From positions 124,001-188,000 of the forward strand of contig JACKCO010000004.1 in NCBI GenBank assembly GCA_020633995.1: DNA of 64,000 bases, given 5' to 3'. A program made the position numbers and the translations under genes. Numbering within the stretch: position 1 is the first letter of the stretch; every line of letters starts with the position of its first letter. The notes below the pieces were generated by a model that worked only from the letters and a program-made list of their open reading frames with translations, was not told where the DNA came from and ran no database searches. Shown here piece after piece: positions 53,658-62,208 of this stretch. The DNA is from Campylobacterota bacterium (GTDB taxonomy: Bacteria > Babelota > Babeliae > Babelales > RVW-14).

Positions 53658-54326
53658 TTATGACTCATCACCTTCTTGTGTACACAGGTCTTTTTTAAGT
53701 TCGGTAGTATCGGTTGTTTCATCATGGTTGTATGCTTGTAATCTGCTGGTTAGGTCGGTGAGTGACTTTTTGAATAGTTCTCGTTGAACCATCATTGTTT
53801 CATATTCACTTCTAATGCCACTTAAGTCATCAATAATTTGCTTAACTTTTTCGCCGTTCATTTCGGTTAACGTTGCAAGCGATGCTTTAAGCTCGGCAAT
53901 GCGTTCATTAATTTTGTCGATTTCTTCTTGAAGGGTTTTTATTTTTATGTTGCTTTCTTGAGTGAGCTTGTCAATTTCTGTTTGGATTGATTTGTTTGTT
54001 AATTTACGTTGCTCATCAACTTTGCCTTTATTTTCAAGGCAATTACCGATAAGGCCTTCAAGTTCTTTAAATTTGTCACGTAAGCATTTGTATGTTTCAT
54101 CACGTTGTTTATCGCGTTCAATGAATACTTCTTCAAGTGTACCGAGAACAGGAATCATAACTTTGAATTCTTCACGCATTTCACCAATTTGGTCACGCAC
54201 GCCACCAAGTTTTGATAAAATACTACTTGCGTCTTGCCACAGATTTTTGTTAACAGCAACTGCAAAAACTTGGCTTGCACCCAGAGAAAATGCCAGGCTT
54301 AGACTGAGCAATTTTTTTAGCGTCAT
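53658..54326 (-). CDS. Exported coiled-coil protein, unknown function
   Basis: The 222-residue protein has a signal peptide (to about 22, ending FAVA), then NLWQDASSILSKLGGV and a long coiled coil (about 80-200) with Glu-Ile-Asp-Lys heptads. It is parallel in layout to the protein at 52948 (Cys near residue 83, K-E-L motif) and to the one at 47614, whose W-V-x-A-A-D-N-I-L-x-Q-L-G-S-V stretch aligns with the W-Q-D-A-S-S-I-L-S-K-L-G-G-V stretch here. AAGGAAAG precedes the start. Function unknown. Confidence 0.77.
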   Translation of the reverse strand: MTLKKLLSLSLAFSLGASQVFAVAVNKNLWQDASSILSKLGGVRDQIGEMREEFKVMIPVLGTLEEVFIERDKQRDETYKCLRDKFKELEGLIGNCLENKGKVDEQRKLTNKSIQTEIDKLTQESNIKIKTLQEEIDKINERIAELKASLATLTEMNGEKVKQIIDDLSGIRSEYETMMVQRELFKKSLTDLTSRLQAYNHDETTDTTELKKDLCTQEGDES

Positions 54327-54356
54327 GGTTCTTTCCTTTTTTGTACATGGTGATTT

Positions 54357-54887
54357 CTACACTTCACTACTTTTGCAAAACTGCATGAATTTTTCATGCC
54401 AAGTTAAATCATTACTCCTTTCCATATTGTTGAATGTGACTAAATACTGATTAAGCTGCTCGAGTTGCTTACTATTGTCCATTATGCTTGAGTCAATTTG
54501 CTCAATCAATGGTTTTAAATTTTCGATGAATTTTTCCCATAAATCCTCATTTGTCTGATAGAGAGAGCACTTCTCTTTAGTCTGCTCATAGTCACTGACC
54601 AATTGAGCGAGGTTTTCTTTGATTGTTGAAAGTTGACTTGGTTGTTGCTGCAGAGTTTGAGAAAGTAGAGATGTTATATCTTTTATGTTATTTAAAAAAA
54701 CATTTATACTAGAAATTACTTGTTCGCTTTTTTTTACTTTTTCTTTAAGACATGCGAGGATTTCGCAACACTCTTGGTTGTTAATAGATTTTTTTTGGTT
54801 GTTTACTTTAGCGAGGCTGTTCGCCGGATTGATAAGAAGTAGGGTGAAGCAAGAAAAAAGCGCTATGAGATTCTTTTTATTTTTCAT
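54357..54887 (-). CDS. Exported coiled-coil protein, unknown function
   Basis: The 176-residue protein has a signal peptide (to about 26) and a mostly helical mature part with Gln/Leu/Ile heptads and five cysteines. It is first in a run of four minus-strand genes (54887 to 51736). AAAGGAGTCCTC precedes the start on the minus strand. Similarity to the following two proteins is one of size and layout only. No known family is recognised. Confidence 0.73.
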   Translation of the reverse strand: MKNKKNLIALFSCFTLLLINPANSLAKVNNQKKSINNQECCEILACLKEKVKKSEQVISSINVFLNNIKDITSLLSQTLQQQPSQLSTIKENLAQLVSDYEQTKEKCSLYQTNEDLWEKFIENLKPLIEQIDSSIMDNSKQLEQLNQYLVTFNNMERSNDLTWHEKFMQFCKSSEV

Positions 54888-55036
54888 GAGGACTCCTTTT
54901 TTATCAAAATAGAATTTATTTTACATTAGCTTGTTTCCTGTAATCTGCAAAGGGGTGGTCCGAAAATTATGGTGTGGTAAACTAAATGCTTTCGCTGACA
55001 TATGCTTTTGTTTTTGTACAAAATTTGGACTTTATA

Positions 55037-55801
55037 ATGTTTAAAAATAAAAAAATTGTGTGTGTGATTCCTGCTCGTCTTGCATCGACTCGATTTCCAC
55101 GAAAAGTTTTGACTACACTTCACGACAAGCCTCTGCTGCAATGGGTATGGGAAGCAGCAAAAAAAGTTGTCGCATTTGATCGTGTCTTATTCGCTATAGA
55201 TAGTCAAGAGACTGCTCGATTACTTGATAGTTTTGGTGCAGACTACGTCATGACTGATTCAGCATGTCCTTCAGGTACGCATCGAGTCATAGAGGTTGCC
55301 AGGCGAGGTGATGTTCATGCTGATGTGTGGGTAAACTGGCAAGGCGATGAGCCATTTATAACTTCTACCATGATTGATGATTTGCTCCAATCGTGCGATC
55401 AAACTGGTCAGCAGATGTGGACGTTGTGTAAAACTATCGAAAATGAGGCTGAAATTTTTGCTTCCAATATTGCCAAGATTGTCTGCGACAAGTGGGGCAA
55501 AGCACTGTATTTTTCACGCAGTCCAATCCCACATGTACGAGACCAGCATGAGCTACAGAGTTTTTTTCAGCAAGGTGCGTTCAAAAAACATATTGGTATT
55601 TACGCCTACACGACACAGACTCTGGAAAAGATAGCATCACTTGAGTCCAATATGCTTGAAGATGCTGAAAAGCTTGAGCAACTCAGATTTCTTGCAAACG
55701 GCATTGCCATAACTGTACATAATACGAGTCATGAAGTTATGGGTATTGACACTGAACAGGATTTGGCACGAGCGACACTGCGTTGTCAGTCACTTGCTTG
55801 A
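55037..55801 (+). CDS. kdsB: 3-deoxy-manno-octulosonate cytidylyltransferase (CMP-Kdo synthetase)
   Basis: Activates Kdo with CTP for lipid A inner-core synthesis, so the cell very probably makes lipopolysaccharide. The 254-residue protein (ATG 55037) opens with the family signature IPARLASTRFPRK (11-23), then KPLLQWVW, DSACPSGTHR (73-82, usually 'ts.dh.SGTdR'), and NWQGDEPFI (100-108) carrying the conserved Asp-Glu pair. YFSRSPIP follows near 165. An in-frame ATG at 54986 would add 17 hydrophobic residues and is less likely. It stands alone; no other Kdo gene is in view. Confidence 0.94.
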   Translation: MFKNKKIVCVIPARLASTRFPRKVLTTLHDKPLLQWVWEAAKKVVAFDRVLFAIDSQETARLLDSFGADYVMTDSACPSGTHRVIEVARRGDVHADVWVNWQGDEPFITSTMIDDLLQSCDQTGQQMWTLCKTIENEAEIFASNIAKIVCDKWGKALYFSRSPIPHVRDQHELQSFFQQGAFKKHIGIYAYTTQTLEKIASLESNMLEDAEKLEQLRFLANGIAITVHNTSHEVMGIDTEQDLARATLRCQSLA

Positions 55802-55814
55802 CCAGAGGATTGAG

Positions 55815-56305
55815 ATCCCCGATGGGACTCGGGGATGACAAATTTTGCTATTTAGAGAGCCTAAGAGTACTGCTGCTCAAAGAGCTGTTTTTTTGAGTAA
55901 CTTTCTAAACAAGCTCGTCACGGGCTTGTTCCACTACTGTGCAAAGTGTTGTTCTTTCTGGTTAGCTTTCTAATTTTGGTAGCATCTGGCTTACTAATTT
56001 CGTCACCCTGGACTCCGATCCAGGGTCCATTTCTAAAGAACAAACGCACTGTACATATGAGTGTCACAATGGATACCGGCTCGGAGTCCGGCATGACGAG
56101 TCCTAACAGCCAAACACTCGTCGTTCCCGCGTAGGCGGGAAGCCAGAACTCGTCCCTCATATAAAATTTTACAAACACAAACATATTGGAGTTGGGGATG
56201 ACAAGTTTTGTTGCTTAGAGAGCCTGTCCGCGACAGCTGTCACTCCGGGCTTGATCCGGAGTCTGTTTTGAGCGTTTTTGTGGATCCCGGCTCGTGGGCC
56301 GGGAT
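55815..56305. repeat. Cluster of six GC-rich REP-like palindromes in a gene-free stretch
   Basis: The 582 bases between kdsB and the next gene contain no credible gene. Palindromes (arm pairs) lie at 55815-55822/55829-55836 (ATCCCCGA/TCGGGGAT), 56005-56012/56019-56026 (ACCCTGGA/TCCAGGGT), about 56074-56097 (imperfect, CCGG arms), 56124-56130/56135-56141 (TTCCCGC/GCGGGAA), 56242-56248/56256-56262 (ACTCCGG/CCGGAGT) and 56284-56291/56298-56305 (ATCCCGGC/GCCGGGAT). Loops are 4-7 bases. Such GTCATnCC-palindrome elements are known as dispersed intergenic repeats in many bacterial genomes. They contrast with the AT-rich surroundings. Confidence 0.85.
55908..55930. repeat. Additional inverted repeat in the same intergenic stretch
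   Basis: AACAAGC (55908-55914) pairs with GCTTGTT (55924-55930) around a 9-base GC-rich loop (TCGTCACGG). It may be a seventh, more decayed member of the palindrome cluster. Confidence 0.5.
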
Positions 56306-56383
56306 TACGGAGAAAGAGTTGCGAGTATAAAGTGACGTCATGCCCAAGCCAGCGCTCTGACTTGTCAAATGCATAGCTGTTCT

Positions 56384-56944
56384 TTATTTATCCAAGTACT
56401 GAGTCAATTGTACAGCAGTTTCCTTATCGTATTCAAACTTGCTGGATGCAGCCTCATGCCCCCGAAGTGATTTTTTACTGCGGTGCTGCTTCATCATTTC
56501 TTTTGCCAGCTTATTAATGTTTGCAAAGCGAACACGCTGGAAAAACATATCCATGGTTTGACGAGCTTCTTGTTCGATTTCTTGCGGTGATACGTAGCCT
56601 CGCTCGTATTTTTGCATGAGACACGTGAGTTTTTCCATAACGTGCTCACAGCGTGATTCATACTCTGCACAGAAATTATTTGAGACGCTGTGAGGTGTTG
56701 TTCCTATATCTCCACACATTTTGTCGAGGAATTCAACCAGGTATTTTTTTATATTATTTTTGCCATAAATTTTATTGGGGTCGTCTGCACGAGTAACCTC
56801 AGTATCTTTGAAGTGGTTGCCCGGTGATCGAGTATTTTTTGGGTTAGATGTTTCTGTTTGTCTGATGTTAATTCCTGGAGGTACAAGGCTTGCAAGGCAA
56901 GGTGTTGTGAGGACGCATGTGGTCAGTAATAATATTTTTTTCAT
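56384..56944 (-). CDS. Small exported protein, unknown function (end of envelope operon)
   Basis: The 186-residue protein has a signal peptide (to about 19, ending LAS), a polar N-terminal segment and a helical remainder with five cysteines in the mature chain (including CGD, FCAEYESRCEHV and TCLM). No family is recognised. It starts 13 bases after the barrel gene with AAAGGAGAATAAACA upstream, so it is the last gene of the five-gene minus-strand operon. Confidence 0.75.
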   Translation of the reverse strand: MKKILLLTTCVLTTPCLASLVPPGINIRQTETSNPKNTRSPGNHFKDTEVTRADDPNKIYGKNNIKKYLVEFLDKMCGDIGTTPHSVSNNFCAEYESRCEHVMEKLTCLMQKYERGYVSPQEIEQEARQTMDMFFQRVRFANINKLAKEMMKQHRSKKSLRGHEAASSKFEYDKETAVQLTQYLDK

Positions 56945-56957
56945 TGTTTATTCTCCT

Positions 56958-59267
56958 TTAGAAGCGGTAGTTAATGCCCATAATTAAAGCAAAAGCGGTT
57001 GAGTTACCAAGAGACTGATAGCTGTTAAAGCCATCACGGGTAACGCGAATAGTAAGTTCGTTTGGTTGTCCAAGTAAGTCTTTGTACAAATTACCAGGTA
57101 CAAAAATAGCCATTCTGACAAAGAACAGACTGTGATTGAGTATCTCATAAAACAATTTAAGATCAACTTCGACGCCCAAATGTTTGCTTGCGTTATCCTT
57201 ACTTTCCCAGCCAGAGAAACCAAAAAACTTACGAGCTTCTGCAATTTGTTTTTCAATGTCAGGGTCAGGATGTGTGCCATTTTTATCCCACTTTTGAAGT
57301 TGGGCAGCTTCCCAAAGTGACATAACATCAAGGGTCAGTGATAGTTTGCTTTTTTCTTCAAGTGGATACCAGGTTAGGCCTGCGCCCAGAAATTGAAGGT
57401 TAGAAAGATCTTTGGTGTTATTAAATGCGAAGAATGTTCGGTGTGAGATGTTAACTGGACGCGGAATTGCCAAGCGATCAAAAATGAGCATATTCTGAAC
57501 ACCAAGGCCTTTGTAACGTGAGCGCATTGGTATAAAGCCATGGTAGGTACAGTCGCGTTCGTTGTTGTATGGGTAGTTGTCACCGCCAATGTAGCCAACG
57601 GCAAGTGCAGCCTTTAGATGTGGCTTTTCAAATTCATAGCTCATGTCAGCAAGTGCCATGATACCGCGGTAGGACAAGCGGTAAGGTAAGCGGAAACGGT
57701 TGTTGCCAAAGCGTTGTGAGTTGAGGGCAAAGGAGTTTGCGGTTCCGCCGGTGTTAACCAGAAGATTTTGAGCGTTGTCTGTACGTTTTAAATTATCAGT
57801 TACCTGGGGGTCTTTATTAATAGGATTGTTAACAATAAGTGGCAATAATTCGTCCTTTTTGAAGGCCCCATCAGCAGGTATTGGAAAAACTCCTCCATGA
57901 GTGCCAGCATGAGCCTTTGCTCGTACCACAATGCCACTATCTTGCGTAGGAATATTTGATTTTAAGTCAATATGGCTAAACTTTGCACTAACTGCACCGC
58001 TTGAACCACCATGCACGAGCTGAATTAAGTTACGGTCAAGGCCATGCATTTGCTGGTGGCCCATTTGGCCAGCGACTTCAAAGTTGAAGTGCATGTTATT
58101 TTTCTTCCAGTCAAACATCAAGCCAAGTGTATGAATGTGAGAGCTTGCGTCAGCTTGTGCTTCAATTTGCTGTTCTGGTGCACGGGTGTAAGCCCAGTAC
58201 GGTTCAGCATAATATTTACCTTTTTCTTTTGACTTGTAATCAAGAACGAGTCGACCAATAACGGTGTCACGGTCTTTGTCTCGTCCCCGCTCGGGAGCTC
58301 CTTTAAGGTGTCCGCGACGAACTGGCTGAGAAACATCAAAATGCGAGTTATTAACTTCGCGCCACTTCATGTAGTAAAGTTCTGCAGCGATATTTTTGTG
58401 TATTTGATGATGCAGCAACAGGCCGGGTGGCATGTGTGGATGACGCGCAAACAGCCCCTCTCCTGGCCAGCCAAGATAGTCAACAGCTAAGTCATCATGG
58501 TAGCCAACGACGATACCACGGCCTAAAAAGAATCGAAAATAACCAACTTTAAGGTATGTTTCACGATCTTGGAGCAGATCGGTAAAGGCATTAAAATTAA
58601 TTTTAAACCAAGCTTCTTCAGTAAAAATGAGCGGCATGACGTTTTTGACTTTAACATTTTGAGCGAGCGAAACATCAGGTAGTGATGGTATCAGCAGGTC
58701 GTCAATGTACATAGGCATGTAGTGGCCATGGTTTTGCCAGCGTACGTAGTTGGTAAGTCTGATAAATGCTTGCGAAGCCGGCGTGCCATAACGCTGTGCA
58801 CCTTGCTGTACGGAAAAATCAAGATTGAGTTTGTGTCTGAAAAATTCGTTGCGGTCAAAGCAGTCATCACGCAATGTGCGGGCACGATTGTAGAAGAAAA
58901 ACTCATCACGAATTCGTCCACCAAGACCTATTTCAAGATCTTGCGTTTCAAGTTTTATCTTGTACGCGTCATGCAAATGAGGCATGTGTGTTTTGTCTCG
59001 TAGCGTGTAATATCGACCGGCGGTGTACAAGCGTGAGCGAACATGTTTGCTTGGTTTGGTGTCAAAAATGTCTTGTGTCTGTTTGACATGCTCAAGCTCT
59101 TCTTGCAGCGTTGTTTTGTCAGGGCTGTGCTGGGCAATAATAATGCTACAAGCATCAAGTTCGTCAGGATAAGAATCCTGGCGATGGTGGCTCTCTGGTT
59201 CTGCCCAACAGAATGATATCATTACTGCTGGGAGTATAAGAAGTAATAAAGCTGTGGGACGCTTCAT
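56958..59267 (-). CDS. Large outer membrane beta-barrel protein
   Basis: ATG at 59267 (MKRPTALLLLILP...) is chosen because AAGGAG is eight bases upstream; the ATG at 59273 is too close to it. The 769-residue protein has a signal peptide (to about 22) and a body of alternating aromatic strands from about residue 85, ending in MGINYRF, a C-terminal Phe typical of barrels assembled by BamA. General layout (LKVGYFRFFLGRGIVVGYHDD, LGAGLTWYPL, LGVEVDLKLFYEI) recalls alginate-export/porin-type barrels, but no specific family is certain. Its position in an operon with a ligand-binding protein and a channel suggests solute passage across the outer membrane. Confidence 0.78.
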   Translation of the reverse strand: MKRPTALLLLILPAVMISFCWAEPESHHRQDSYPDELDACSIIIAQHSPDKTTLQEELEHVKQTQDIFDTKPSKHVRSRLYTAGRYYTLRDKTHMPHLHDAYKIKLETQDLEIGLGGRIRDEFFFYNRARTLRDDCFDRNEFFRHKLNLDFSVQQGAQRYGTPASQAFIRLTNYVRWQNHGHYMPMYIDDLLIPSLPDVSLAQNVKVKNVMPLIFTEEAWFKINFNAFTDLLQDRETYLKVGYFRFFLGRGIVVGYHDDLAVDYLGWPGEGLFARHPHMPPGLLLHHQIHKNIAAELYYMKWREVNNSHFDVSQPVRRGHLKGAPERGRDKDRDTVIGRLVLDYKSKEKGKYYAEPYWAYTRAPEQQIEAQADASSHIHTLGLMFDWKKNNMHFNFEVAGQMGHQQMHGLDRNLIQLVHGGSSGAVSAKFSHIDLKSNIPTQDSGIVVRAKAHAGTHGGVFPIPADGAFKKDELLPLIVNNPINKDPQVTDNLKRTDNAQNLLVNTGGTANSFALNSQRFGNNRFRLPYRLSYRGIMALADMSYEFEKPHLKAALAVGYIGGDNYPYNNERDCTYHGFIPMRSRYKGLGVQNMLIFDRLAIPRPVNISHRTFFAFNNTKDLSNLQFLGAGLTWYPLEEKSKLSLTLDVMSLWEAAQLQKWDKNGTHPDPDIEKQIAEARKFFGFSGWESKDNASKHLGVEVDLKLFYEILNHSLFFVRMAIFVPGNLYKDLLGQPNELTIRVTRDGFNSYQSLGNSTAFALIMGINYRF

Positions 59268-59282
59268 TGGCATTTCTCCTTT

Positions 59283-61094
59283 TTATTCTGCCGGTTGTAA
59301 GCGTTGTTCTTGTTCTGGTATATCCTGTTGCTCAACGTGGGAATATTCAGTTTCTTGATCAGTAGTTGGTGGTTGCAGACGTTGCTCTTGAGCATGTTCT
59401 TCGTGATATACATGCTCGTCGTCGATCTCTGGCTCTTGTCTGGTTTGTTGTTGCGCAGGTTGGTCTTGGGGTTGTTGTTCATCATCAGTTTTTAGATCGT
59501 TAAGCAGTCTGATAACAGATTGTAGATGGTCCTTAATCTCATCAATGCTTTCATGTGTATCTGGTGATGGCTCAGCTGGCTGTTGAGGTATTCGTTTGAC
59601 TGTCTTGGTTGGTTTTTGTGGTTGTTCCGGTTGCAACTGTTTTTTGGCCCTCACTTCTGCCTCTTCTTGCTTTTGAGCCACATCCTGTTTAATTTTTTTG
59701 GGCTTTGCCTTTACAGCTTTCTTTTCTGGTTTATCGGTTTTTTCTTCTTCTTTTGCCTGTGCGTCAGGAGCTGGCTCATCAGTTGGCGCTTTAGTTTGGG
59801 TTCCTTCTTCAACTCCGGTCAGCAGTGAATAGACCGTCTTTTTGTATTCTTTATCATCTTGGCGTGTGTCGCGGTTATAGAGTATGAGTTGCCATTGTTC
59901 AAGTTTTGCAGCGGGAATGAGCATGACAAAGGCGTCATGGTAAAACTTAAGTGCCTTTTGATATACCATGGTTGGGCATGAAAGAATGTTCCATGCAACG
60001 GCACCCATGTCAGGAGAAAGGTAACGCAGGCCTGTCATTGTTTGAAATGACTCGCGCTTTTTTTCACCCTTGAAGATAACTTTTAAGTCTATAGAACTTT
60101 CTGCTTCAGGACCCTCTTCCTCAGAGCTTTCGCCTCCTTCATCGGCGTCTCCTTTGAGTTGATGCCAACTCAGTCCCGGTTTTTTCTCAGATAAAAACGC
60201 TGCGTAATGTGCTTCATTGAGTATTGGTATTTTCCCACGCTTTGAGTCAGAGATACGAATAAATTCGTTGGTAGCTTGATCAATTGTTGTGATATAACAG
60301 GCGAGTGCTAACGTATTGAAAAAAGCGGTTACTTCTTTTTCTAAAGGAATAGTGCTTTCATCAAGATGCTTTGCACGAATTTGTAGTTCCGCTTTGAGTG
60401 AGTGCTCCTGCCAGTAATCACCGGTCTCATGATTGCCGCGAAGGTATACGACGTTGTCGGGATTTGCTTGTAGTAGGCGCATGGCAAGACTAAGCATTTG
60501 CATGGTGCTGTGTGAGCGGCTAATTACATCGCCCATGAAAACAATGTAGTAGTCGGAAGATTTTAACTTGAGATCATCATCGATAAAATCGAGCTTCTTC
60601 AATTGCTCAAGATCTCGAACGATTGAATGAAATGCCCCCTGGACGTTGCCAAAAATAACAAATTTTGTTTTCGAAGTTGTTGCAATTTTTGTAACAAAAT
60701 TATCTTTCATACCTTTTTCTTCACGGGGTTTGGTGAGTTTTTCTAGCTGTTCTTTAAAAAAACCAGCAGACCAGAGTGGTGGTTTTGAAAGACCTATAAA
60801 TGAAAAAAGCCATGAAAACTTTTTTTTGCTGTTTTTCCAAAATGATGATTCAAATTGTTTGTAATGCTTATTAAATTGTGGCCGAATAGTGTTGTCTGTG
60901 TCTGTAGGAACTTTTTCCTCAAGACCCTGAGCATATTCACTGATTGCGGTAAGCGTTTCAAAACCTGTCTTGTAAATTGGGAGTGGAACGAGAACGGCAA
61001 CAGCCAAAACCACCGCACCAATGATGCCAAGGGTAATACCACATATTTTAAGAACGAACAAAATATTTTGTTTTGAAAACAAACTCTTTTTCAC
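59283..61094 (-). CDS. Membrane-anchored metallophosphoesterase-like protein with degenerate metal site
   Basis: The 603-residue protein starts at GTG (GGAAGAGAG upstream), has one N-terminal membrane segment (about 12-37), a calcineurin-like phosphoesterase domain (about 140-410) and a C-terminal Gln/Glu/Pro/Lys-rich tail (about 430-603). Motifs are FVIFGNVQG (149-153; the family norm is GDxHG), FMGDVISRS (188-194; norm GDxxDRG) and YLRGNHE (220-223; intact). Thus two metal ligands of motif I are replaced (Asp to Asn, His to Gln) and motif II has lost its second Asp. It may be a binding protein rather than an enzyme. The gene sits 16 bases after the channel gene. Confidence 0.8.
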   Translation of the reverse strand: MKKSLFSKQNILFVLKICGITLGIIGAVVLAVAVLVPLPIYKTGFETLTAISEYAQGLEEKVPTDTDNTIRPQFNKHYKQFESSFWKNSKKKFSWLFSFIGLSKPPLWSAGFFKEQLEKLTKPREEKGMKDNFVTKIATTSKTKFVIFGNVQGAFHSIVRDLEQLKKLDFIDDDLKLKSSDYYIVFMGDVISRSHSTMQMLSLAMRLLQANPDNVVYLRGNHETGDYWQEHSLKAELQIRAKHLDESTIPLEKEVTAFFNTLALACYITTIDQATNEFIRISDSKRGKIPILNEAHYAAFLSEKKPGLSWHQLKGDADEGGESSEEEGPEAESSIDLKVIFKGEKKRESFQTMTGLRYLSPDMGAVAWNILSCPTMVYQKALKFYHDAFVMLIPAAKLEQWQLILYNRDTRQDDKEYKKTVYSLLTGVEEGTQTKAPTDEPAPDAQAKEEEKTDKPEKKAVKAKPKKIKQDVAQKQEEAEVRAKKQLQPEQPQKPTKTVKRIPQQPAEPSPDTHESIDEIKDHLQSVIRLLNDLKTDDEQQPQDQPAQQQTRQEPEIDDEHVYHEEHAQEQRLQPPTTDQETEYSHVEQQDIPEQEQRLQPAE

Positions 61095-61110
61095 GATGAC
61101 TCTCTTCCTT

Positions 61111-62208
61111 TTATGTTAAAATAATATATGTGATTGCACTTGCAAGCAAGAGCACCATGAAAATAAAAATGAGCATGCTAACAACTTCTAATGTCCGTGT
61201 GAGATTTTTTGGATTGACATCTTTTTGCCCCTTAGTTTGGGTAATAAAATAGCGGTTAACCAGAAGTTGTATGGCAAAAGATACAAATGAAAAGACAAGT
61301 AAAAAGAGATAGATAGTATCGGTGGTTGTCATGTAACCCACCTTGGGCATCATTTGTTCGATAACAAATCGATAACCAAGCAAAGCGGTTACAGCTGTTA
61401 TGGCCAAACTAAAGCGAGAAATGTAGTTTGTAGCACTGACCAGAAATGAGAGGAGCGAGAGAAAGGTCGCTGAAAAAATCGGGATAAAAATAACCATGAT
61501 TCGCTTTATACCAGCCTTGGCAAAGTTGATAATAAAAAGAGCCTTGGGGTTGTTAATTTTTTTAGTCTTATCCTGCTCGTCGAGTTGAATTGGCAAAAAG
61601 CCAGAGTCAACATTAACGTCAGTGAGCTGCCAGCTAGAGGGAACGACGCCCTTGGCGAGCTGAAAGCCTGAAACATCAACCATATAGTACATTTCTTCAG
61701 GCGTAACAAAGTTATTGGTTAGTACGATCGAAAGTCGATGATCTTCGAAGGGGAATTTGTGGAATTGCAAGTTGGTATCAAGTTCGAAGAGTACGTCATA
61801 TTTTACAAAAATACGATTTTTAATCATTTTTATATCAGGCGGTGATCGTCTTTTAATTTTGCTGTTGTCAAATGAGAAGCTTTCGATGGTGCTGAGCATG
61901 ATCTCATCAGCGTTGAATTCAAACCATACAACAGCATCAACCTCAAAGCGATTATTCTTAACGTCAAATATAGGGAAGTTTTTAATCAGCATTCCCGTAT
62001 CAACTTTTACTGCAAATGGACCGAGTTTTTTGATAACTTCTGTGTTAATAGCGTTAAGCTCTGGAGGGGTATCGGTGGTAGTAAAGCGCAATAGCGGGAT
62101 TTGAAAAATAGCAAGTAGATAAAGCATTACCAGGGCTATGATGCCTGTTTTAACCTGTATCGCATGATCGAGGGTGAAGTCAATTATTTTTTGAATCGTT
62201 TTGTTCAT
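61111..62208 (-). CDS. Pentameric ligand-gated ion channel (Cys-loop superfamily) homologue
   Basis: The 365-residue protein has an N-terminal hydrophobic segment (about 20-40; signal or anchor), a beta-rich extracytoplasmic domain (about 45-230) with FPFEDHRLSIVL (152-163), the bacterial counterpart of the Cys-loop F-P-F-D motif, and four C-terminal membrane helices: M1 about 236-257, M2 about 262-285, M3 about 292-314, M4 about 342-364. The M2-M3 segment (SRFSLAITAVTALL, then MMPKVGYMTTTD) follows the pattern of bacterial channels such as GLIC and ELIC, including Pro then Y-x-T after M2. An Arg (280) lies late in M2. It overlaps the binding-protein gene by 29 bases. Ligand unknown. Confidence 0.85.
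   Translation of the reverse strand: MNKTIQKIIDFTLDHAIQVKTGIIALVMLYLLAIFQIPLLRFTTTDTPPELNAINTEVIKKLGPFAVKVDTGMLIKNFPIFDVKNNRFEVDAVVWFEFNADEIMLSTIESFSFDNSKIKRRSPPDIKMIKNRIFVKYDVLFELDTNLQFHKFPFEDHRLSIVLTNNFVTPEEMYYMVDVSGFQLAKGVVPSSWQLTDVNVDSGFLPIQLDEQDKTKKINNPKALFIINFAKAGIKRIMVIFIPIFSATFLSLLSFLVSATNYISRFSLAITAVTALLGYRFVIEQMMPKVGYMTTTDTIYLFLLVFSFVSFAIQLLVNRYFITQTKGQKDVNPKNLTRTLEVVSMLIFIFMVLLLASAITYIILT

Noticed and set aside
55802..56383. Short open frames among the palindromes and the idea that they are insertion-sequence ends.
   Set aside because: The frames have no RBS and run through the palindromes; no transposase fragment, target duplication or paired terminal repeats are visible.
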